Shown here: positions 46,813 through 59,090 of the stretch, in pieces
How the letters are laid out: the number at the start of each line of letters is the position of its first letter
Position numbering within the stretch: position 1 is the first letter of the stretch
Assembly (NCBI RefSeq): GCF_024323335.1
Contig: NC_066585.1
Span: 339,141,346 to 339,205,345, forward strand
Source: Lathyrus oleraceus
Taxonomy: Eukaryota > Streptophyta > Magnoliopsida > Fabales > Fabaceae
Direction: 5' to 3'
Length of the DNA stretch: 64,000 nucleotides
Program-made: the position numbers and the translations under genes
Notes under the pieces: generated by a model
Told to the model about the DNA's origin: nothing
Database searches by the model: none
The model's input: only the letters and a program-made list of their open reading frames with translations

Positions 46813-47037
46813 ATGAGTGAAGAATACAAGTGCAATGCACCAGGATGTGGCCGATCTTTCACATCTCTTAATGGTTTGTATGGTCATCAAGGAGTTCACA
46901 CAGAAAAAGAACCAAAACAATGTCCAACATGCAATCGAATCTTTTCATCTGAAGTAGGTCTTAATATTCATCAAGTGAAGGCACATGGCGGAAGAGCATA
47001 TCGTCCACCAGGAATTGATTTGAACCGTTTTCCTTAA
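46813..47037 (+). CDS. Small two-finger C2H2 protein with C-terminal EAR-type (DLNxxP) motif, 74 aa
   Basis: The ATG has a good plant context (AACAATGAG). Finger 1 (residues 7-29) has Cys-x4-Cys-x12-His-x3-His spacing and the core SLNGLYGHQGVH, which resembles, but is not, the plant QALGGH signature. Finger 2 (residues 37-59) is Cys-x2-Cys-x12-His-x4-His. The last residues are IDLNRFP, matching the DLNxxP form of the EAR motif that recruits TOPLESS-type co-repressors. All eight zinc ligands are present and there is no stop or frameshift, in a neighbourhood where every transposon gene is broken. Expected role: nuclear DNA- or protein-binding repressor, possibly a short inhibitory relative of longer C2H2 factors. 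AATAAA signals follow at 47170-47186. It might instead be a terminal exon of a larger gene, or a captured fragment. Confidence 0.72.
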   Translation: MSEEYKCNAPGCGRSFTSLNGLYGHQGVHTEKEPKQCPTCNRIFSSEVGLNIHQVKAHGGRAYRPPGIDLNRFP

Positions 47038-47304
47038 AATATATTTAAAATTAATATATCTTATTTATGAATAATTACAATTTTATTTTATTGCAATTTA
47101 TGATTTTTAATTTTAGGAGTGATTTATATGCTTGTGCTATTATATTCATATTAATTAATGATGAATTATAAATAAATAAATAAAAATATTGGAAGTTTCA
47201 TTTTGAATTTCTTAAATTTTATATACTCTTGATGATTCTTTGTTTTTAATCCAATTTAAATGGACTTTTCAACTCATTTAGATCTTGTTTTTTTCTTACA
47301 AATA

Positions 47305-47565
47305 CTCCCTCCGTTCCTTTTTAATTGTCTTTCTTTGACTTTTCCCGCATACCAATAAAGACAATAATTTTTACTACTTTTCAAGTAATGATTATCATTT
47401 TACCTATAATACCCTTAATTATTTAGCCTTTTCTATCTTTCCAATAAATAATTAGGGATAATTTTGACAAAACAACCATTAATGTTGTCTTAAACTTTGA
47501 AAACGACAAATAAAAAGAAACAAGTTTTTTATTCAAAAACGACGGTTATAAAGAAACGGATGGAG
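47305..47565. mobile_element. Stowaway MITE (261 bp)
   Basis: Begins CTCCCTCCGTTCC and ends GAAACGGATGGAG, the hallmark Tc1/mariner Stowaway ends, flanked by TA on both sides (47303-47304 and 47566-47567). Inserted about 270 bp downstream of the zinc-finger gene. Confidence 0.85.
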
Positions 47566-47567
47566 TA

Positions 47568-48090
47568 TATATTAATAAAAAGTAACTACTATATAGTATA
47601 TTGTAAATATTATATTAAATATAACTTTAAAAATGTATAACATGATTTTTATTTTACAATAGAATAAAAGATTCATATCACTAGAACCCTTAGAATCATG
47701 ATACAAATACATTATGAATAAATATTATTAATTATGGTCACAATTATTATAAAAGTAATTCAAATCAAAACTAATATTAAAATTATGTTTATTGAAGTTA
47801 ATGGTTTAAAGATCGAACTTTATTTAAATTAGTGTTAGATTAGTAACAAATAAATAATTTATTTTGTTGGTTTGGAAAGTAACCTAACTACTTTATTGAA
47901 CAAGATTCAGTTTGATGATTTGTAAAGTAATCTAGCTACTTTATTGAACAAAATCAAACGCGATATTTTCTTATTCAGGGTGACATAAACATCCTTCTAT
48001 TCATAATTTAAAGTTTTCAAAAAAAAATTACTTCTACTTCACTTGCTCCGACTACTCCTAAAATCACTCAAATTAACCTTATTGAATCTC
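47568..48090. other. AT-rich spacer, no gene
   Basis: Nothing recognised except a short direct repeat, AGTAACCTAACTACTTTATTGAACA and its variant, at 47878-47948. Confidence 0.5.
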
Positions 48091-49351
48091 TTTAAGTATT
48101 GATTAATTATTACATTGATGGTGCATTTAAATGATCCTTTGATCTTGTAAAGTGGTATTTATAGAAACTTCAAATGCTCTTTTATGGGAGCTTTTGCTAA
48201 TAATCTTGATATCTCTAACTCTCTTAATAGGTCAAAATTGCTCATAACAAAGAATGGTTTAAACTTTGGCTAGAATCTGATTCTATTTTTTATTATCAAG
48301 CTTTTTTTTTACCCAAAAGTTATATATTTGAAGCTTCAAACTAGATGGACTAAGTGTTTTTATTTAGTTAAAAACTTTTATTTTAAAGTCTCTTATAAAT
48401 ACATGAAAGGAAACACTTGTGTTATTAGCCTTTATAGCACTTCTTTTGATTACGATGAATTTATTTAGTGAGATAGATGACTAAATTGTATTGAAAATGA
48501 TATCTTTAAGAACATAAGTAAACTATACTCTTTTAAATTTTATTTAACTCTATTATTTCATATGCAATACACTTTTTTTCCCTTGAGAAGGTTTTATTCC
48601 AAAGAATTTTTCTAATAAGACTTTTAACGATGTAGTTAAATGTAATCTATTTTATCTTATTTTTTGGGTTTTGGCCTAGTATGCCTTAGAAATTTATTTT
48701 CTCTTAAAAGTTTTAAAAATATTTTTCTTTGAAAAATATATATTATTGTTTTTTAAACGTATTTTTATTATTTTATACCTATGTTTGTGTCCTTGATAAT
48801 AGGGGTAGATATGTGGTTCTATATGTTTGAAGGTACTCTTATTTTTTAGGAAAAAATTACACCAGACATTCTTTAAGTTATTTTTATGTAGCAAGTTGGT
48901 CTCTAAAGTCTTTTTTTTAACAATTTGGTCCATTAGAGTTATTCCTACATCATTTTTCTCATATTTTAAACATTTAGAAATTTGCGATTGTTGTATTTCT
49001 GGTTGTATTTCATCATGTTCATACCACTCAAAATAATTGCATCTACAATTAGCATATTCACTCTATTAAAAAGGACACACGCTTGGTAACTTAAAGGACC
49101 AAGTTGTTAAAAAAACTTAAAGAACCAACCTGTTACACAAAAATAACTTAAAGGACCTCTAGTATAATTTTGACTATTTTTTATTATAATAAAATAAAGT
49201 AAGAAAAATGATAAACGTCGTCAACTAAAGAAATACTTACACATCAAATAAATAAGAAAGCAAAATGATTTCTGATAATTTGTGCAAAGATATTCAAAGC
49301 TAAAGATTTTCACCAAAAAATAAAGTCAACTGCAAAAAGCATGCAAGTGAT
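48091..49351 (+). repeat. Direct repeat R, copy B (LINE 3' part with MITE)
   Basis: Second copy of the segment at 41308-42583, with the same RNase H remnant (48107-48300; NYYIDGAFK, FMGAFANNLDIS). It is cut at 49351 by the OG5 LTR. Left of the copy-A start it adds a short LINE-like lead-in (about 48050-48106). Confidence 0.85.
48852..49172. mobile_element. Foldback MITE, copy B
   Basis: Same element as 42081-42410 within the duplicated segment; inverted arms are intact but diverged, with several small indels. Confidence 0.65.
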
Positions 49352-52300
49352 TGTCGCTACTCGAAAAATACAGAGTCGTCATCGGTTTTTATTTATTCCA
49401 AAGGAAAGGGAAAATATCGAGAAAACCCCAAAGAATGGTCATCGCAACCACGAACAGGTTCGGAAGTCGGTTATGCAAGGGGAAGGTATTAGCACCCCTC
49501 ACATCCATGGTACTCCATGGGAACCATCTAGGATGTTTGCGCTTAAGTTGATGTTTTTTATCGAATGTTTGCTTGCCAAAGGTTTGCGAAGTGGAGGTAG
49601 ATTTTAAATTAGTGTGCTCGCCAAGGATTGGGTCCTTGTGCCTACGTATGCCCACTTGTTGAAGTGGGAAATCAGAGCCCCATACTTCGTGGGTTGAAAA
49701 AGTTTGTTTGTTTTGTTGATTTTATTACCTTGAAGAAGGGTTTTCGATTGTGTCTCCCTAAGGCTCAAACAAATTATTTGAATGTGTTGAATTGTTTTTA
49801 GGTTTTTGAGAAAGGTGTTATTGATTTCGGATCACACTAAAGACTATGGATAAATATGAATACCTCGAACTACCAAGCCAAACGTCTTGTGTTCGAAGTA
49901 TTCAGGACGAGTGTAGGAAAGCTCCATTCTCATCCCTTCTTTACCACTTAAGGCTCGTGACATACAATCCTAATCGTATTTATTGTGTTTTTTAATTTGA
50001 TTTGTAAAAGACCACTTGACGTTGGATCAAGGGTTTGCTTATTGAGTTTGATTTGAAAAAAGACCGCTTGACGTTGGATCAAGGGTTTGCTTATTGATTG
50101 CGAGAGAGTGAGTGTTCCTAATGCCTAAGGATAGCTAGCAAGCAATAATAAAGAAAGCAAGTAAAAGCATACATCGAAAAGGGGAGGGGGTACATGTAAA
50201 GTACAAGGGAGTGCAGTAAATAAAATGTCTCATTGTCAAGTAGCCCAAGAGAAAGCCTTGTGTGTGCAATTGTGTCCTAAACTAGAAAGAGCATAAAAGA
50301 TTACAAGTTCTTCTTGATTCTTGAATGCTCCATCCATGTTTGGGTTGAATACTTGTCCAAAATTCTTTGCAAGGGTCCTAATGAGTCTCTAAATCCATTG
50401 TCCAAAGTCCATTACATGCTTGGGAATTATCTTTTTTAAGTATTGACCATTTTTAAGTTCATTTTAAGATGAGGTGAATGATAATGGATTACAAACATGG
50501 AATATAAAAACAAATAAAAGTAAATAAAGTAAATGACAAAAATTAAATGTTAAGAGTTAGATGTGAAATTTAAAAGTAAGAAGTTAGAGGAGGGAAATTA
50601 AAAGTTGGATGCAGAATTGTAAAGGATTAGATGTTAGATGTTAATCAAGATTAATCAAAATCAAAAGAGAAATTATAAAAGAATTAGTATCAAAACAAAT
50701 GTCTAAAATTAACTAACAATAGCAAGAAATAAAATTCTAAAGTTAAAACAATTAACAAAATTAAACTATTAAAATATCAATTCTAAACTATTAACCAAAT
50801 ATTGATCTAAACTATTAACATACACGATCCACTTCCCAAACTCAGAATAGTTGCAAGCCAATCTCCTCTCCCAAAACTTCGCCTGAGCTCCTAATAAACT
50901 CCGTTGCGCCGGAATTCACTACCGGCAGCGGCGGAGACTTAAACCTCTCCCTTCCTATGTCACCTAATCCGTCTTCATCCCCTCATCATGAATCTACCCT
51001 CCACTTGCTACGATTCCTCTCTAATTTACCAAATCAAAGCAATAACGCATAAAATCGTACAACAGAAGGATCAACATCGATAATGGAGCACGAGTTCAAT
51101 TAAAGACTACATGGTTATGGTTCCGCAATGTAATATTCACACCATTGTGTCAAAGAAACAGCGAATCACAAAGAGATGAGGATATTTACCGGCGACATCG
51201 GAGGCTACTTTGTCGGTGACGTTAACTTGAAGCTCCGGTAGCCGCTTCTTGCAGATTCAATCTTTTCTGCCTCTATTCTGTTATGGACTTTTGCTACGCG
51301 AAGCTTCGTAGCCTATTATGATTTCCTCGGCGTCCTCCGATAGCGGAGTTACTGTGGATTGATTCTGAAGGTTGCAGAAGAACACGATGATTCGTCCTAG
51401 AAGATGACGAAATCCTTTTCTCTGTTGCGGCTATGGTTTGGTTATGCAGTTTGAGGAAGACGGTGGAATAATGAGATGAAGGTGGGAGCTCGAAGGCTAA
51501 TTGTACAGGTGGTGATGATTCTGCAGAATTGGATTCGATCGCGCGAAAAGGAGGAAAAAAAAACCCAAGACTCCACTCGGAAACACCTGTATTTATAGAA
51601 TTGTGAGTGAGTTTGTCCTGCGTTTTGCTACAGCTCCACTTGCCTCTTACGTTGTTTTGGACTCTGCACTCTCCTTGCCGTTTTGCACTGATGTGTGTTG
51701 TCATTTTAGTTCGGATTCTGCTACTGCAACTTGCATTTTGGACATTACTGCATTTTGAACTTTCTGCGTCGTTTTGCTTAAGTTGCATTTCGCTTGTTCT
51801 TGAGCTGCATCTTATTACTGTTATGGCTTTTCCGTTGATGATGTTTCCGCTTTGGCTTGTGCAGCTGGTGTTTCGATTTTGGCTCGCCGTTTTGCTTTTG
51901 CAGTTTGCTTTTCCGCTGCGCTTTGCATTTAGTGTACTGTTAATTTCATTTGGGACTGGTGTAAAGAAGCTAAGTCGTAACAGCTTTTGGCTTGGCTTTT
52001 GTGCTTGAATTGTAGCTGCATTGCATTCTTTGTTGTTGTGCAGTTAATAAAATGAACATGGATTAAATGAATTTTAATAAACTGGATAATGGATTAATTG
52101 GATGACTAAATGGATATTGGTTTCAATGATGCAAATTGGATTTGATTTAAAATGTGGATATTGGATTATTTGGTTTTTTTTTGGGGGAATTGGATTTAAA
52201 AAATGGTTAAACGGGCCTTTTTAAAAAAAAGAATGAATGGCCTTATTTGCTAAACAACCATGGCCAACAAGAAGAAAAATCAAAAAATGATTATAGATTC

Positions 52301-53128
52301 TAAAATTAGATCAAAACCAAAATGTTGATTTTAAAACGACGCAAACTTCTAGAATTAAATCAAAACTTAAAGATCGACTTTATCTTTGAAAAAAAACATT
52401 TTTGCATTAAAAATCAAATCGAACCTAAACAATGCGATTCCTAGAATTAATATGAAAAAGGGATAAAATGATTTCTAAAATCGCCTTTTAAATTCCAAAA
52501 AACGAATCTGACCTCAAAGATCAATTTGAACTTCAAAAATTAATTTGAAGTTGAAATCAACACGAAGTTAGAATAAATTGGAACAATGTTATGACACGAC
52601 AAGAAAATGGTGACCGTGTATGTAATGGATTGGTGAATTCAACTGACACGGCTTGTGAATCGGATTGAACCAAGGTTGAATGAAATGAAATGAATGAATG
52701 TATCAATGCACCAAGAAACATGTAATCAAGGATTAAATGGTTGTTTAAAAATGGACCCATATTAAAAATATGAGGTACAAAACCACATGGACACCCGATT
52801 AACAGAATATAAGGCAAACCCTAATGATTAAGGCATGATCATGCTTGATCAAATGCCTCAAAACCAAGCAATTTACCAAGCACGTGAAATTGTTCACCAA
52901 CGCTATAAACCAAGGGATTATGGTTTGATTTCCTGATCCTCCCCAAATTGTGGACGAACCAAAGTATCTACCGGATGCAAGTACAAGCCATGAACTCAGG
53001 TCACGTATCTCCTTGTGTCAGACCATGCTTATGCAGATGAAATGAATGCTTATGGTGATATGTAAATGTTTATGGTTAGTAACCTATATGATCAATATGA
53101 ATGGTATGGTGAATTTTGGGGTATGACA
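49352..53128 (-). repeat. OG5 3' LTR (3777 bp)
   Basis: Starts TGTCATACCCCAAAATTCACC at 53128 and ends GAGTAGCGACA at 49352. The U5 end has the shared Ogre blocks (GGTGCTAATACCTTCCCC; GACGACTCT). No real gene: the 133-codon plus-strand frame at 51607-52008 is a hydrophobic antisense artefact. Confidence 0.85.
51590..51597 (-). promoter_or_regulatory. OG5 LTR TATA box
   Basis: TATAAATA, about 1.5 kb into the LTR, in the same form as in OG1, OG3 and OG4. Confidence 0.65.
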
Positions 53129-53141
53129 GCTGCCCCTATTT
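53129..53141 (-). promoter_or_regulatory. OG5 polypurine tract
   Basis: Minus strand AAATAGGGGCAGC directly before the LTR start; OG4 has the near-identical ACAGGGGCAGC. This shows that the LTR at 49352-53128 is a 3' LTR and not a solo LTR. Confidence 0.8.
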
Positions 53142-53594
53142 ACTCTTCTCGAACCTGAGTGTACGGTTAGTATCAGCTTTCAGACAATCAAGGTAGGAGA
53201 TGATTAAATACTAAAATATCGGGAAATTTTCCCACCAGGAACAAATGGGATTTAATGTGAAGATAGGTCACGAAAAGGTCTTTACTGGGATGTGGGATGA
53301 ACAAGCTAGTATTTTTGTGCAGGGCAACTGCTGGGAGTTTGAATGTTATGCGGTAGATGGGTATTTATGAGGTTAGATATGCATGTCACATGTAGTATGC
53401 TAATGCAGTATGATTGATGATTCTTCGTCTTTCTCTAAGCTTTTTCTTTTTTCTTTCCGTATTTTCCATTCATTTTCTGTTTTCATATTTTTCTTTCTTT
53501 TCTTTTTTGCCTCCCCTATCATGTTTTGGCATGTAACAGGTGATCGAGGTATTCCCGCAGGATTTCGCAAAGTCAAATGAGGTGTCTTGCCGGG
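53142..53594 (-). other. OG5 3' UTR, part next to its LTR
   Basis: No gene. A pyrimidine-rich stretch (53430-53515, plus strand) is present. Ends with the OG4 target duplication CCGGG (53590-53594). Confidence 0.65.
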
Positions 53595-55633
53595 TGTCAT
53601 ACCCCAAAATTTGCCCATTAATCTTGCAAAACATTTCTCGAAGTACTCCGACTTATTCTGCAAGGCACTAACCTTAAAGGGACAAAAGCCCAGCTCACAA
53701 CAGGCCCAATCCAGAAAATGGTCCAAACTAGCTTGCTCGCTAGGCGAGCCATTCCTTCGCCTAGCGAACACTTCGTTATGACACTCGCCCCAGCGAAGCA
53801 TCAGATCCAGTAAAAGCCCAAACTAGCTGGCTCGCTAGGCGAGCAACTCCTTCGCCTAGCGAAGCTTGCGAATAGCAGAATTTCTGGGTTTCATTCTGAG
53901 CCCATTAGGTCATCACAGTCACTATAAATAGCCAAGTTTCAGTCATGAAAAGGGAACGAAAGGGGGGAAGAAAAACAGAGGAAGACGGACGGAAACCCTG
54001 GCATAGAAACCCTGGAGATCAACTCAGAGTATTCCGAGTAAAGAAACCCTAAAGGCCGCTCATCCGCGCCGAAGCTACCGCCACCCAACTCCATTCGATA
54101 CCAAGCTCAGTTACAAACAGGTTTGCGTATCACTAATGTTTTATGCTTTTAATCGATAATCTTTACATATATAAGGCATCATGATTAAACTTTCGGATAT
54201 GTAATATGATTTCATGTATGAATTTAAGTATGCCTGAATATCCTGAATGTTTGTCCATGCTATTCCTATAATTAAATGCCATGAAGGTCAGGGTTCCGGA
54301 GATCATGCTGCTGTCAAACTCAAAATCTGTCGCCGCTCGCTAGCACATCGCTAAGCGAGCGTGGAGCGAGCCCTCGCTAAGCCTTCGCTAGGCGAAGCAG
54401 GGGCGAACGGGACAGTGGCTGTTTTGTTTCTTTGCTGTTCTGCCTTATGTTTATCTGATCAACATTCATTATAATTCTGCATTATTTGGCCTGACTTAAT
54501 GACTGTTGTGTTGTGGTGCAATTTCCAATTGCACTTTATCTCGATGCTCTAACCCGTGTGCTGAATGGTGTAAAGGCTTACATATTCCCGAGGAAACGGC
54601 CGGCCAGGTATTCCACCTCATGTGTGGGATACCCTTATGGAGATGGATTCTGAATCACTTGATTTTAATGTGGAGATTCATCCTAAATTACCTAGCTGAT
54701 TTTAATGTATTGATTTCATCAATTTTAATGTGGACCTAATTACCTAATTGATTACGACTATCTAATTAATTGTAAAACTTTGCCGTTAAACATGCGACCT
54801 TGGACCTCTCTTTGTTACCCTACGATTACGGTATTATGGTCATGTCCCGCGAATGTGGGGATATACTTAACAAAGACCCTTCGGTTAAATCATCATGTCC
54901 CTACAAAATAAATCATAGTCCCTCCGATGTTGCCTTCTTCAAATATACGATTTTGTCCCTCGATGACCCTTCGGTGTAGCCTACGGTTAAATGATGATAG
55001 TCCCTTCGAATGCTAAGGTATCCTTACAACTGTTGCCTTCAATGACCAATCAATGACCCTACGATGGCCCTTTTACATCCAAAGGATAAAATTACTTATT
55101 TCTCAATAATAAGGACAGTTTTACCCTCATAAGGATAGGAAATGCCCATAACGACCTTAGGAAGGTATAACTCTCAATTACTGGATCATAACCTAAAACA
55201 TTTTCCACCCCTCACACTTTGCAAGTCCTAGAAAATCACCATTTGGTATACATTCATACTAGAATCATTACCAAGTTATATTTTTCTAAACTGTTTTTCA
55301 AAATCAAACGAGATAAATACTTTGTCTACATTCATACGAGAATCATTACAAAGTTAAACTCTCTTTCCGAAACATTTTTAAACAATTCACCAACACTTTT
55401 CAGACAAAAATATAAGTGATCCAGCAATTAAGAGCCCATGGATAACCATGGATACAAAGGGTGCTAATACCTTCCCTTTGTATAATGTACCTCTCGAACC
55501 TAAGAATCTAAATTAAGGTCTTTCCTGTTCTTTTCCACCTTTCCTTATTGGATAAAAGAAAAGTCGGTGGCGACTCTTGCTAACCGCGACATTGCGATTA
55601 AAAAACACATTAAAGTCAGTTCACCGTATGACA
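53595..55633 (+). repeat. OG4 5' LTR (2039 bp)
   Basis: TGTCATACCCC ... CCGTATGACA. It contains palindrome clusters at 53729-53875 and 54338-54405, a TATA box at 53923 and the conserved U5 blocks at its end. The small ORFs inside (for example 54506-54739 and 55219-55419) recur unchanged in the other LTR and have no known counterpart. Confidence 0.95.
53923..53930 (+). promoter_or_regulatory. OG4 5' LTR TATA box
   Basis: CACTATAAATAGCC, a canonical plant TATA box that should drive the genomic transcript. Confidence 0.75.
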
Positions 55634-55637
55634 GAAC

Positions 55638-55656
55638 TGGCGACTCTGCTGGGGAC
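55638..55656 (+). promoter_or_regulatory. OG4 primer-binding site, tRNA-Arg type
   Basis: TGGCGACTCTGCTGGGGAC, four bases after the LTR end ATGACA. Confidence 0.9.
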
Positions 55657-56484
55657 AAAGAGAGGTCACCTTAAAAAATGATTTATGTTTTAAATTGTTC
55701 CTTCTTTTAAGGGTATTGTTGAGTGAAAGATCCTACACCCGGATCTAATGTACCTTAGGTAAGTAGCAATAGATCATCGCGACTATCCGGCGTATACTGG
55801 AATGGTTAAAATGATAGCTACGGTTAATGTGACACTTTGGATGTCCTGATGTTCCTCATGTTTACTTGAGGAAAAATTTGGCATTCGCGTGGTGTCATCA
55901 AAGCATTAACCAGACCTTTAGAACCCTAATTGACTCATCCTAGCCATTAGAAAGTAGTGAGATAACTGGCTTCGGTTCCGACTGGGGTTGGTTGATACTC
56001 GATACTACACTCTTTGAGATTGGACTTTAGGGAAGCTTCGGCCAACCACCTGGTGTTGCACTGAAGTGGACTTAAAGAAAGGTCGATGATTGGAGATCCT
56101 TCTAGAACCCGGTTACTATTCTAGGACAGGTTGAACCAACCAAACTTCAGTGGGGAGGGTACTTACCTATGGAACTCATGCAAGCCTTAAAACCTAGGAA
56201 TGATTGTTGTGTGACTTGCTTGTGCTTGTTATTTATATAACGTCATAACATCATAACATCATAACATCATGGCATTGTACTAACCATTTCGAGGACTTAG
56301 GGATTTAACTTTGCTCTGTTTTGTAAAAAAAAAAAAAAGAGTTTCCTTTTTTTTGGTAGTTTATGCAAAGTTAAATTCCAAAAGTCCTTGAAAACATTTC
56401 ATACATTGCATAGCATAACATAACATTGCATAACAGGTACTCTAAAGGGATCAATGTTCTCACGATTTTCCTCCAAACAGAAAA
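55657..56484 (+). other. OG4 untranslated leader
   Basis: No ORF1 and no gene. Contains short CATAACATCATAACATCAT repeats (56236-56270) and a poly-A stretch (56325-56338). Confidence 0.65.
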
Positions 56485-57573
56485 ATGGACCTCGAACAAG
56501 CTGTCAAAGATCTCCAGGCTCAAAATGCTCAACTCCAGGAGATGATCTTGAACTTATCCAAGGGGCAGGAGGAACTGAAGGCTCTCTTGCTCGAAAAGAA
56601 GAAAGACAATAAACCTGTGAGTTACATTAACCTGGGAAGAAGGCTTAAAGGACAGGCCACAGGAGTCAAGATCAGAACGCCGAAGGATCAAGAAGAGGAG
56701 AATGCTGATCTCTTCAGCCAGGAGGATGACGATGAAAATTATGAGAATAAGCAGTACTCTCCAAAAGGTGATAAGTATAAACTTCTGGAAGAACGTATGC
56801 TAGCTATGGAAGGTCAGAAGGCGCCCGGTCTGGATTTCGAAAGCTTAGGTCTGGTCTCTGATGTGGTCGTTCCCCGCAAATTCAAGGTCCCCGCTTTCAC
56901 TAAGTATGATGGGGCATCTTGTCCTCAAATGCATCTGAGAGCTTATGTGAGAAAGATTCAGCCGTATACCACTAACAAGAAGCTATGGATCCATTTCTTC
57001 CAAGAGAGTCTGGTTGGCACACAGTTAGAATGGTACTATCAGCTCGAGAGCTCTGACATCCGCACCTGGACTGATTTAGCGACAGCTTTCTACAAGCACT
57101 ATCAGTATAATTCTGAACTAGCGCCTACTCGGCTACAGCTGCAGAGTATGACTATGGGCTCTAAAGAAAGCTTCAAAGAATATGCTCAGAAATGGAGAGA
57201 TTTGGCTGGCAGAGTCAAACCCCCTATGACTGATCGAGAATTAGTAGACATGTTCATGAGCACACTGACTGGCCCATTCTACAGCCATCTATTGAGGAGT
57301 TCCTCATTGGGTTTCACTGAGCTTATATTAACAGGTGAACATGTTGAAAGCGGCGTTCGAAGTGGAAAGATACAGGCGGCTACCTCTGATCCTCCGGAGA
57401 CTCCTAATGACATCACTGCCCTCTGCCTAACCATGACGAGACTGTCAGTGCGGTGGAAGATGATGATAGCGATTGCGACCTGGATAGCTGGATTTTCCCA
57501 ACAATTGGTGACGGACCCAATAATTGGAAGGCTGAAGACACTATCCTGATTTCCTTTAGTCAGGAGTAATTGT
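56485..57573 (+). pseudogene. gag: OG4 gag with protease deleted
   Basis: The ATG at 56485 follows AACAGAAAAATGG. The N-terminal coiled coil (residues 1-45), an acidic linker and the Gag capsid domain (about 128-305, starting PRKFKVPAFTKYDG) are intact. Shortly after, at about 57400, the knuckle, linker and whole protease are missing. The frame then enters the wrong phase and stops at 57549, while the true tail SDCDLDSW...ISFSQE is readable in another frame up to the TAA at 57571-57573-like position overlapping the GGA|GTAAT donor (57566). Thus the capsid protein may still be made, with an unrelated C-terminus of about 50 residues. Confidence 0.85.
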
Positions 57574-57749
57574 TATTGCTTATCTAATGTATCAAATTTG
57601 GTTAAATGTTTTGTCATTTTCATAAGCATATTCATATTCAATAAATCAATGGACCTTTTTGCATTCAAATATTGCGCTCTTTATCTTTCCTGTCATTTTT
57701 CAAACAAGCTATGTTTTCTTGCACACACTCACGTAACAAATTGCATTTC

Positions 57750-59090
57750 CATATCCACTCTGGATCCTGTTGATAATAGTTCCGCTATTGTTCATTATGA
57801 CTTTGAAAATCCGATCTACCAAGCCGAGGATGGAAGTGAGGAAGATTGTGAAGTTCCTGGAGAACTTGCCAGACTGGTACTACAAGAAGAAAAGACCATA
57901 CAGCCGCATGAGGAATCAATTGAAATTATAAATCTGGGAACTGAAATAGACAAGAAAGAAGTCAGAGGTTTCTTGGGACACCTGAATTACATTGCCCGAT
58001 TCATTCCACACTTGACTGCTACCTGCAAACCCATCTTCAAATTACTAAAAAAGGAAAAAATCAAGAGATGGTATGGAATGATGAATGACAAAATCAAGAA
58101 ACATCTCCAAGAACCTCCAATTCTGATGCTACCAGTTGAAGGAAGACCTCTAATCATGTATTTGACCGTGTTAGAAAATTCAATAGGGTGTGCTGGGGCA
58201 ACATGACGAGTCTGGTCGAAAAGAGCATGTCATACACTGCCTTAGCAAAAGGTACCGACTGTGAAACAAGATACTCACAACTCGAGAAAGCTTGCTATGC
58301 TTTGGCTTGGGCTGCTCGCCGACTAAGACAATATATGTTGAATCATACCACTTTATTGACTTCTAAGATGGATTCTATCAAATATCTATTTGAGAAGCCT
58401 GCTGTCTCCTGAAAGAGTTATCACTGATAATGGTACTAAACTGAACTCTGCATGCAGTTCAAAATAAAACACCATAACTCTTTTCCGTACCGGCCAAAAA
58501 TGAACGGCGCCGTGGAGACTGCTAACAATATCAAGAAGATCATACAAAAAATGACAGTAACATACAAAGACGGGCATGAGATGTTACCGTTTGCTCTTCA
58601 TGGTTATCGCACTTCAGCGCGCACCTCGACAGGGGCAACTCCTTTCTCTTTAGTCTACGGAATGGAAGCCATTTTGCCAGTGGAAGTTCAGATTCCCTCT
58701 CTAAGAATCATGAGAGAGGCGGGCTTAGACGAGGATGAATGGATTCAAACCCGACTCGATCAGATAAATTTGATTGACGGGAAGAGACTTGCGACTGTTT
58801 GTCATAGGCAGATATATCAGAAGCGCATGACCCAGGCATTCAACAAAAAGGTCAAGAGACAGGTGTATCAAATTGGCGACTTGGTAATCAAGCGTATCAT
58901 TCTACCACAAGGTGATCCCAGAGGCAAATGGACTCCCACATACGAAGGGCCATTTGTAGTTAAGAAGGTATTCTCCGGTGGAGCCATGATACTTGCTACG
59001 ATGGATGGCGAAGACTTCCGACATCCTGTGAACGCGGACATAGTTAAAAATACTACGCATAAAAGAGACCCGCTAGGTCGACGCACCTAG
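57750..59090 (+). pseudogene. OG4 pol with large internal deletions
   Basis: The linker (DPVDN ... INLGTE, to about 57945) is joined in frame to the RT thumb (KKEVRGFLGHLNYIARF), so the whole RT palm with YVDD is gone. RNase H follows to a stop at 58204-58206 caused by a small indel, then resumes in another frame (YSQLEKACYALAWAARRLRQ) to 58412. The sequence then jumps to integrase RVITDNGT, keeping the second Asp and Glu (NGAVETAN) and the C-terminal region to the stop at 59090. A one-base deletion near the end adds about 14 residues relative to relatives. The position of the E1-type splice acceptor reads GCAT instead of GCAG. No enzyme activity is expected. Confidence 0.85.

Noticed and set aside
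51607..52008. 133-codon hydrophobic plus-strand frame
   Set aside because: It is antisense within the OG5 LTR, has biased Leu/Phe composition, no homology that I recognise, and no gene context.
49352..53128. Solo LTR
   Set aside because: A polypurine tract adjoins its start and 3' UTR sequence continues to the right, interrupted only by OG4.
54506..55419. Small plus-strand frames repeated in both OG4 LTRs
   Set aside because: They recur because the LTRs are duplicated; no known domain and no sign of selection visible.
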